Assembly (NCBI GenBank): GCA_025934635.1
Contig: JAICWX010000087.1
Location: forward strand, 1 to 27,867
Length of the DNA stretch: 27,867 bases
DNA from: Streptosporangiaceae bacterium
Lineage (GTDB): Bacteria > Actinomycetota > Actinomycetes > Streptosporangiales > Streptosporangiaceae
Direction: 5' to 3'
The notes under the pieces are model-generated. The model saw nothing but the letters and a program-made list of their open reading frames with translations, was not told the origin of the DNA and ran no database searches. The translations under genes and the position numbers were made by a program. Shown one piece after another: positions 23,023-27,867 of the stretch (position 1 is its first letter; the number at the start of each line of letters is the position of its first letter).

Positions 23023-24198
23023 GTGACCAGCCCCTACGGCGATTACCAGCTCGAGATCTACCTGGCGGGCCTGGGCGGGGTCCTGCCCAGCTTCCCGATG
23101 GCATTCGCCGAGCTCGAGGCCCGGGCCGCGCAGGCCCTGCCGCCCTCGGTGCTGTCCTACGTGGCCGGCGGCGCGGGCAGCGAGCACACCCAGCGCGCCA
23201 ACGCCGCCGCGTTCCGGCAGTGGGGCCTGATGCCGCGGATGTTCGTCGGCGCGAACCAGCGCGACCTGTCCGTGTCGCTGTTCGGCCTGACGCTGCCGTC
23301 GCCGCTGCTGATGGCGCCGATCGGCGTGATCGGCCTGTGCGCCCAGGACGGCCACGGCGACCTGGCCACCGCGTCCGCCGCCGCGGCCACCGGCGTCCCG
23401 ATGATCGCCTCGACGCTGTCGGCCGATCCCCTGGAGGACGTCGCCGCCCGGTTCGGCGACACCCCTGGCTTCTTCCAGCTCTACCCGCCCACCGACCGCG
23501 ACCTGGCCGCCAGCCTGGTGTCCCGGGCCGAGGCGGCCGGCTTCCGCGGCATCGTGGTCACCCTGGACACCTGGGTCACCGGCTGGCGCCCGCGCGACCT
23601 GGCCGCCAGCAACTTCCCCCAGCTGCGCGGGCACTGCCTGGCCAACTACACCTCGGATCCGGTCTTCAAGGCCCTGCTCGGGTCCTCGACTGATCCGGCC
23701 GCGGTCGTCGGGTTGTTCGCACGCATCTTCGGCAACCCGCTCAGCTGGGACGACCTCCCCTGGCTGCGCTCCCTCACCACGCTCCCGCTGCTGGTCAAGG
23801 GCATCTGTCACCCCGACGACGTCCGCCGGGCCAAGGACGGCGGAGTCGACGGGATCTACTGCTCCACCCACGGCGGCCGCCAGGCCGACGGCGGCCTGCC
23901 CGCCCTCGACTGCCTGCCCGGCGTGGTCGACGCCGCCGGCGGCCTGCCGGTGCTCTTCGACTCCGGCATCCGCTCCGGCGCCGACGTGATCAAGGCGCTG
24001 GCCCTGGGCGCCACCGCCGTCGCCGTCGGCCGCCCCTACGCCTACGGCCTCGCCCTCGGCGGCACCGACGGCATCGTCCACGTCCTGCGCAGCCTGCTGG
24101 CCGAAGCCGACCTGATCATGGCCGTCGACGGCTACCCCGCCCTCGCCGACCTGACCCGCGACACCCTGCGCCGCACCTGCACCTGCCACCACGACTAG
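23023..24198 (+). CDS. FMN-dependent alpha-hydroxyacid oxidase, lactate 2-monooxygenase type
   Basis: From GTG 23023 the 391-residue protein aligns by eye with mycobacterial lactate 2-monooxygenase: [98 protein letters not shown] and the C-terminal [19 protein letters not shown] (FMN phosphate site). The catalytic His and substrate Arg lie in STHGGRQ; the family usually has SNHGGRQ, so Asn is Thr. The expected reaction is L-lactate plus O2 to acetate, CO2 and water, but substrate range is uncertain. The frame is open upstream to TTG 23005; GTG 23023 best matches the family N-terminus. Confidence 0.9.
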   Translation: MTSPYGDYQLEIYLAGLGGVLPSFPMAFAELEARAAQALPPSVLSYVAGGAGSEHTQRANAAAFRQWGLMPRMFVGANQRDLSVSLFGLTLPSPLLMAPIGVIGLCAQDGHGDLATASAAAATGVPMIASTLSADPLEDVAARFGDTPGFFQLYPPTDRDLAASLVSRAEAAGFRGIVVTLDTWVTGWRPRDLAASNFPQLRGHCLANYTSDPVFKALLGSSTDPAAVVGLFARIFGNPLSWDDLPWLRSLTTLPLLVKGICHPDDVRRAKDGGVDGIYCSTHGGRQADGGLPALDCLPGVVDAAGGLPVLFDSGIRSGADVIKALALGATAVAVGRPYAYGLALGGTDGIVHVLRSLLAEADLIMAVDGYPALADLTRDTLRRTCTCHHD

Positions 24199-24226
24199 CC
24201 GCACCTGCACCTGCCGCTACGACTAG
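24171..24226 (+). repeat. 28-bp tandem duplication spanning a stop codon
   Basis: CCGCACCTGCACCTGCC plus 11 bp ending in ACGACTAG occurs at 24171-24198 and again at 24199-24226, with two differences. The second copy duplicates the 3' end of the flavoenzyme gene, including its TAG. Confidence 0.9.
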
Positions 24227-24266
24227 AGCGGCGCCTGCCCCCTTCGGCTGCTGTCTCCGGCCATGG

Positions 24267-24698
24267 TCAGCTGAGCTGCTGGGCCAGGGCGACGATGACG
24301 CCCGCGGGGCCGCGGACGTAGCAGAGTCGGGAGCTGTCCTCGAACTGTGCCACCTCGCCGACAAGTTCGGCCCCGCGGGCGCGCAGGCGGGCCACGGCGT
24401 CATCGACGGCGAACATGACGCTCCGCAGGCCCAGCGCGTTCGGCGTGGCGTTGTCCGGCACCGGGCTGATGGCCTCCGGCGCGTGGAACTTCGTCAGCTC
24501 CAGCTGGCCTTGGCCGTCCGGGGTCCGCATCATCGCGATCTCGAGCCGGATGCCGTCGAGCCCGTTGATGCGGTCCACCCCCTGCCCCTCGATCGGTGCC
24601 TTGCCTTCCAACTCCATGCCAAGCTCGGCAAAGAACGCAATAGCAGCCTCAAGGTCGTCGACCACGATGCTGACATGATCCATCCGCTGAATCGCCAT
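24267..24698 (-). CDS. VOC family (glyoxalase/dioxygenase fold) protein
   Basis: From ATG 24698 the protein has 143 residues with two beta-alpha-beta-beta-beta modules: MDHVSIVVDDLEAAIAFFAE (His as first metal ligand), then LELTKFHAPEA (Glu as second), RSVMFAVDDAVARLRARG, and the last strand GPAGVIVALAQ. At the usual fourth ligand position (ELAE) an Ala stands in place of Glu, so a classical metal centre is unlikely to be complete. Function is unknown; VOC proteins include glyoxalases, dioxygenases and antibiotic-binding proteins. The frame is open 11 codons further upstream. It converges on the lactate-oxidase-type gene. Confidence 0.9.
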   Translation of the reverse strand: MAIQRMDHVSIVVDDLEAAIAFFAELGMELEGKAPIEGQGVDRINGLDGIRLEIAMMRTPDGQGQLELTKFHAPEAISPVPDNATPNALGLRSVMFAVDDAVARLRARGAELVGEVAQFEDSSRLCYVRGPAGVIVALAQQLS

Positions 24699-25218
24699 CC
24701 CGCGAACATAGGAGCCCGTGGCCAGCCACATCCGCGGCCATGATCCACCGGCCGGCGGTCACTGGCATGGTCCTCAGCTTCACCTGCCGCGTCCCGCAGC
24801 CTGACCCGCCGCGTCCCCGCAGGTTCATCCGCGGCTCCGCCTGAACCGCCGCGTCCTACGCCTGACCCGCCGCAGTTCCGCCGCGCCCGCCGCGGTTCTG
24901 CGGCCTCGCCCGCGGCGGTCCCGCCTCTCGCGATCACTCGCGTCCTTCATCACGGGTGCTCCGCCTAGCTGATACGCACACCACGATTTCCGTCACACAA
25001 GTTCCAGCGGATATATCACGCTTCGATTTCCTCACCCGACCTATTCCTCAACTAATTTTGATTTCCTGATTTCAGCTCATATCTAGGAGTGGAGTCCCCC
25101 GAAAATGTCTTAGCCAGAGAGTAGAATCGAACTCAGAAACTAGAGGTCTGCTCGGACAGGAAGATAACCGCCAAGTCCAACTTCAGCACCGCGAGCCCCG
25201 GAACGGAGGTGACCCGGC
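24699..25218. other. Intergenic region with CCGCGTCC repeats and a composition switch
   Basis: About 24775-24925 is GC-rich with irregular repeats of CTGACCCGCCGCGTCC type. From about 24965 to 25190 the sequence becomes AT-richer (e.g. around 25040-25085). No gene is recognised. The right part is the likely promoter/leader of the HNH gene. Such a boundary might mark an insertion edge. Confidence 0.5.
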
Positions 25219-27033
25219 ATGGGCAGCGCCCCAGTATTCGCCAGCGCGAGTGAGGCGATGGATATGGTGCAGGCCGGGCTGCAGTTCCTGGCCGACGCGG
25301 ACGCCACCGAGATGGCAGCCGAGGAGCAGGCGGGCTGCCTGCGGGGCCTGGAGCGGGTCGTCTCGATCACCACTGCGGCGCGGTCCTCGGTGCTGGGTGC
25401 GTTCACCACCGGTAAGGGGTATTCCGCGGATGCGGATTACAGTCCGCGGGCGTGGCTGATCCATAAAACCGGGATCACCCGGGGTGCGGCGGTGTCCTAC
25501 ACGGCGTGGGCCAAGCGGGCGGTGGCGCATCCGCAGGTGTTCGAGGTGCTGGCCGCCGGCGACATATCGGAGTCGTTCGCGCGGACGGTGTGCATCTGGA
25601 CCGACAAGCTGCCGTCAGCGTCGCGGGACACCGCGGACGGGATCTTGATGGGGGCCGCGAAGAGCGGTCTGGGCTTGCGGGATCTCGCGGTGCTGGCCAG
25701 TGAGATGCTGGCCCGGTGCTGGCAGCCGGACGGGCAGGAACCATCGCAGGACCCGTCGCGGGAGACTAAGCCGGACGAGCAGGGTGACCGGCCAGAAGAA
25801 GGTCCAGGTGATCAGCCCGGTGGGGACGTTACCGGCGATGATCCTCGAGAGCAGCCCGATGACAGCCGGGACGGGTTGGCTGGCGGTGACGGCCAGCCGG
25901 ATGGCGATGGGTCACCGGATGCGGTGTTCGAGGACCGGGCGCTGAAGCTGTTGGTCACGTTCCAGGGTGCAGGGGTGCTGCACGGTGATCTGACTCCCGA
26001 GTGCGCGGAGATCGTGAACACGGTGCTGGATGCGCTGGCGGTCCCGGCTGGCCCGGAGGACACGCGGGATCAGGGGCAGCGGTATCACGATGCCTTGCAA
26101 GAGGCGATGACCCGGCTGATCGCGTCGGGGCTGCTCCCCGAGCGCGGCGGGCAGCCGGTAAAGGCGTGGGTGAACGTGTCGCTGGCTGACCTGATGCTGC
26201 TCGACGGCAGCTCCGCGCTGCTGGACGAGTGGACGGCCGGGCTGCGGGCCCGGTTTGCCGCACGACGGGCCGCGTCGGCGGGCGGGGGAGGGGACGCCGG
26301 CGGTGCGTGGCTGGAAGGGGACGCGGCGCAGGCGGTGGCATGTGATGCGGTACTGGCCCCGGTGGTGACCGGGGACGTGGACCCGACCGCGTTCGATGAC
26401 CTGGTCCAGCTGTGCGTCGAGCTGGACAAGCTCCGTCACGACCACGACCACGACCACGACACCGGCCACGACGACCCCGGCAGCGCCGGCGGCCTGGGCC
26501 GGGCGGGTCAGGGTGGCCGCGGCTGCGTGCGGCCGGGGTCGGCCCGGTCTGGTATCGCCTGGCCCGGCACCCCCCGATCCGGCGCCGCCCGGTCCCGGGA
26601 AGCCCTTGAGCAGGCGATTGTCGGCAAGGCCGCCGCCCTGCTGTCCGGGCCCGGCGGGCTCGCGTCGTTCCTGCGCCGTAAGCTGCTCGGAGCCCGGCTG
26701 GGCGGGCCGAGCCTGCCACTGGACATCGGCTACAGCGACACCATCCCGGCCTCGATCCGCAACGCGGTTAAGCTCCGTGACCTGCACTGCCAGTGGGCCG
26801 GCGGCTGCGACCAGCCCGCGAGCGCATGCGACGTGCACCACACCAGGCACAAGGCCAACGGCGGCAAGACCAGCCTCAAGGACTGCGTCCTGCTATGCCG
26901 GTTCCACCACCAGATCGTCATCCACCGCTGGGGCTGGACCCTGGTCGTCAACCCGGACGGGACCACGACCGCATGGAACAAGGACAAGACCAAGATCCTG
27001 CACAGCCACAGTCCACCAGCCCGCGCCGGGTAA
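25219..27033 (+). CDS. DUF222/13E12-repeat HNH endonuclease-like protein
   Basis: The 604-residue protein starts at ATG with GGAGGTGA 7 nt upstream. Residues ~10-170 are the DUF222 (13E12 repeat) helical domain (AGCLRGLERVVSITTAARSS, YSPRAWLIHKTGITRGAA). Residues ~180-235 are an acidic Asp/Gly/Pro/Gln-rich linker, and a second helical part follows to ~430. A His-Asp repeat (HDHDHDTGHDD, ~410-420) precedes an Arg/Gly/Pro-rich stretch. Residues ~525-600 are HNH: CQWAGGCDQPASACDVHHTR, then GGKTSLKDCVLLCRFHHQIV. The central Asn of HNH is Asp here, as often seen in this family. It is a multicopy family in actinomycetes, suspected of mobile origin, with unknown role. Confidence 0.9.
   Translation: MGSAPVFASASEAMDMVQAGLQFLADADATEMAAEEQAGCLRGLERVVSITTAARSSVLGAFTTGKGYSADADYSPRAWLIHKTGITRGAAVSYTAWAKRAVAHPQVFEVLAAGDISESFARTVCIWTDKLPSASRDTADGILMGAAKSGLGLRDLAVLASEMLARCWQPDGQEPSQDPSRETKPDEQGDRPEEGPGDQPGGDVTGDDPREQPDDSRDGLAGGDGQPDGDGSPDAVFEDRALKLLVTFQGAGVLHGDLTPECAEIVNTVLDALAVPAGPEDTRDQGQRYHDALQEAMTRLIASGLLPERGGQPVKAWVNVSLADLMLLDGSSALLDEWTAGLRARFAARRAASAGGGGDAGGAWLEGDAAQAVACDAVLAPVVTGDVDPTAFDDLVQLCVELDKLRHDHDHDHDTGHDDPGSAGGLGRAGQGGRGCVRPGSARSGIAWPGTPRSGAARSREALEQAIVGKAAALLSGPGGLASFLRRKLLGARLGGPSLPLDIGYSDTIPASIRNAVKLRDLHCQWAGGCDQPASACDVHHTRHKANGGKTSLKDCVLLCRFHHQIVIHRWGWTLVVNPDGTTTAWNKDKTKILHSHSPPARAG
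26436..26462 (+). repeat. 6-bp repeat encoding His-Asp
   Basis: GACCAC-type hexamers in the DUF222/HNH gene give an alternating Asp-His run of about eight residues that could bind metal. It lies in a low-complexity linker. Confidence 0.85.
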
Positions 27034-27051
27034 CCCCCGGTCCGGGTGCCC

Positions 27052-27064
27052 ATCGTGCCACGAT
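27052..27064. terminator. Small palindrome between convergent HNH and hemerythrin genes
   Basis: ATCGTG-C-CACGAT is a perfect inverted repeat in the 41-bp gap. As a hairpin it is short and has no T tract, so a terminator role is weakly supported. Confidence 0.25.
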
Positions 27065-27074
27065 TGCGGCCGGA

Positions 27075-27644
27075 TCAGCCTCGCTTGAGGCTGCCGATGC
27101 TGAGGGAGCCACTTCCGGAGGACTGCTTGCCTTCCTCCGCCTCCGCCACGTAGGTTGCCGGATCCTTGTCGACCGGCTGAACACCGGTGAAGTTCCGCGC
27201 TTCGTAGGCGGCGAACGAGACAGCGAGCTGATGGCGGCGCGTCAAGCTAGCCAGGCGGCGGAAGTCGGTCAGGCCCTCGCGCTCCTCCTCGCCCATGTGG
27301 TCGCTGTTGGCCAGGTTCGCCCCGGCGACCGCGTCGAACCACTCGTCGGTGCCGACCTGATGGCGAGCCACCTCGGCGACCGCATCCCTGATCTCGTTGT
27401 GGTCACTAATGGCGTCGAGGGTCTCGTCCTCTACCCCGGCCTTCCGGTTGGCCGCCAGCCCTACCTGCAGCAGCGCCGGGTAGAAGATCGCCTCCTCGGC
27501 CGCCGCATGCAGTTCCAGGAAGGAGGCCAGCCGGTCCCAGATCGCGGACAGCACCCCGGTCTCCGCGTGGTCGATCTGCTCCAGGATCGCGAACAGCCGT
27601 CGCTGCTCGTGATGGTCATCCAGGATCAGCTGGGTGATGTCCAC
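27075..27644 (-). CDS. Hemerythrin HHE-domain protein
   Basis: The 189-residue protein has a four-helix hemerythrin domain in residues ~1-150, with iron ligands recognisable as DDHHEQ (His11/12), FLELHAAAEEAIFYP (HxxxE), ISDHNEIRD and DHMGEEEREG (HxxxE). Such proteins bind a di-iron centre and sense or carry O2, or handle peroxide and nitric oxide. The C-terminal ~40 residues (EAEEGKQSSGSGSLSIGSL) are flexible. GTG start with GGGAGGG 5 nt upstream. It fits the oxygen/stress theme of the window, but no partner is defined. Confidence 0.92.
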   Translation of the reverse strand: MDITQLILDDHHEQRRLFAILEQIDHAETGVLSAIWDRLASFLELHAAAEEAIFYPALLQVGLAANRKAGVEDETLDAISDHNEIRDAVAEVARHQVGTDEWFDAVAGANLANSDHMGEEEREGLTDFRRLASLTRRHQLAVSFAAYEARNFTGVQPVDKDPATYVAEAEEGKQSSGSGSLSIGSLKRG

Positions 27645-27756
27645 AAATCCCTCCCTGGTGCCGCGGCCCCCTGACCGCCTGACATGCCCGCCAGGAGCCG
27701 ACGATAACGCACGCCATCCCAGTTTCGCCGCGACGCCCCACCTGCAGACGCCAACC

Positions 27757-27867
27757 CTAGCCCCGCACGTTCAGCTGGCCGATGGGATCCGTGGGCATGT
27801 GCATCGCTTCGAGGAGCGCCTGCAGTTCGTCTCGCTCGTCAGCGGTAACAGGCGTCTTATGGGCCGC
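27757..27867 (-). CDS. C-terminal fragment of an unrecognised protein
   Basis: A minus-strand frame enters from the window edge and ends at TAG 27757-27759 after 36 codons. The peptide includes TPVTADERDELQALLEAMHM and ends DPIGQLNVRG; it is helical, with normal coding composition. I do not recognise the family. It could also be a short complete gene if a start lies just past the edge. The 112 bp between it and the hemerythrin gene hold no visible feature. Confidence 0.5.
   Translation of the reverse strand, partial: AAHKTPVTADERDELQALLEAMHMPTDPIGQLNVRG

Noticed and set aside
22933..24210. 425-codon frame antisense to the lactate-oxidase-type gene
   Set aside because: Shadow frame; the plus-strand flavoenzyme motifs are unmistakable.
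24775..24925. CCGCGTCC-rich stretch as a mobile element end
   Set aside because: No inverted terminal repeats, target duplication or transposase could be seen.
25183..25530. Minus-strand frame upstream of the HNH gene as a separate gene
   Set aside because: It overlaps the start of the DUF222 gene in antisense and has no ribosome binding site or family.

Overview
The window reads as chromosomal DNA of a high-GC, morphologically complex (sporulating, filamentous) actinomycete. Coding regions have strong G/C bias at third positions and many GTG starts. It carries an SsgA-like sporulation protein, two DUF5753 (Scr1-type) HTH regulators with a DUF397 partner, a 13E12/DUF222 HNH protein, and the start of an actinobacterial-type (group 1h) NiFe-hydrogenase small subunit. 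The genus cannot be fixed from the sequence alone. No rRNA, tRNA or CRISPR array was seen.

Left part (1-7.8 kb). The N-terminus of a hydrogenase small subunit leaves the window on the minus strand. Then come a hybrid HATPase-like/HTH protein, a YceI protein, a 0.7-kb non-coding stretch with clustered GACATC/GATGTC boxes, a DUF6941 protein, a GNAT acetyltransferase, a divergent TetR/DHA2-family drug efflux pair with two matching operators, an F420-type NADP oxidoreductase, a DinB/DUF664 protein and thioredoxin.

Middle part (7.9-16.1 kb). This looks like a stress and energy-limitation neighbourhood: universal stress protein, arginine deiminase, a large GNAT/acyl-CoA-ligase fusion, phosphoketolase, and a cyclic-nucleotide-binding protein with a cyclase-like C-terminal domain. 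Arginine deiminase and the fusion gene are divergent with only 11 bp between start codons. The fusion appears to have lost both the phospho-histidine loop and the nucleotide-binding lobe of its ligase half, so it probably works as a protein acetyltransferase rather than a ligase. Hydrogenase, phosphoketolase, arginine deiminase and stress protein together suggest adaptation to starvation or hypoxia; this is inference.

Region 16.3-18.6 kb is visibly poorer in G+C than its surroundings. It holds an HTH-DUF5753 regulator, its DUF397 partner and a stand-alone TIR-domain protein, followed by a second HTH-DUF5753 gene. That second gene has lost its normal stop and runs antisense into the next gene. 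This is the best candidate for an accessory, defence-like module.

Right part (19.5-27.9 kb). Serine hydrolase, a ThDP enzyme of the acetolactate-synthase family, SsgA-like protein, lactate 2-monooxygenase-type flavoenzyme, a VOC protein, DUF222/HNH protein, a hemerythrin protein, and the 3' end of an unrecognised minus-strand gene. A recurring peculiarity is short tandem repeats, several with a 15-bp unit, both inside genes (in frame) and between genes.
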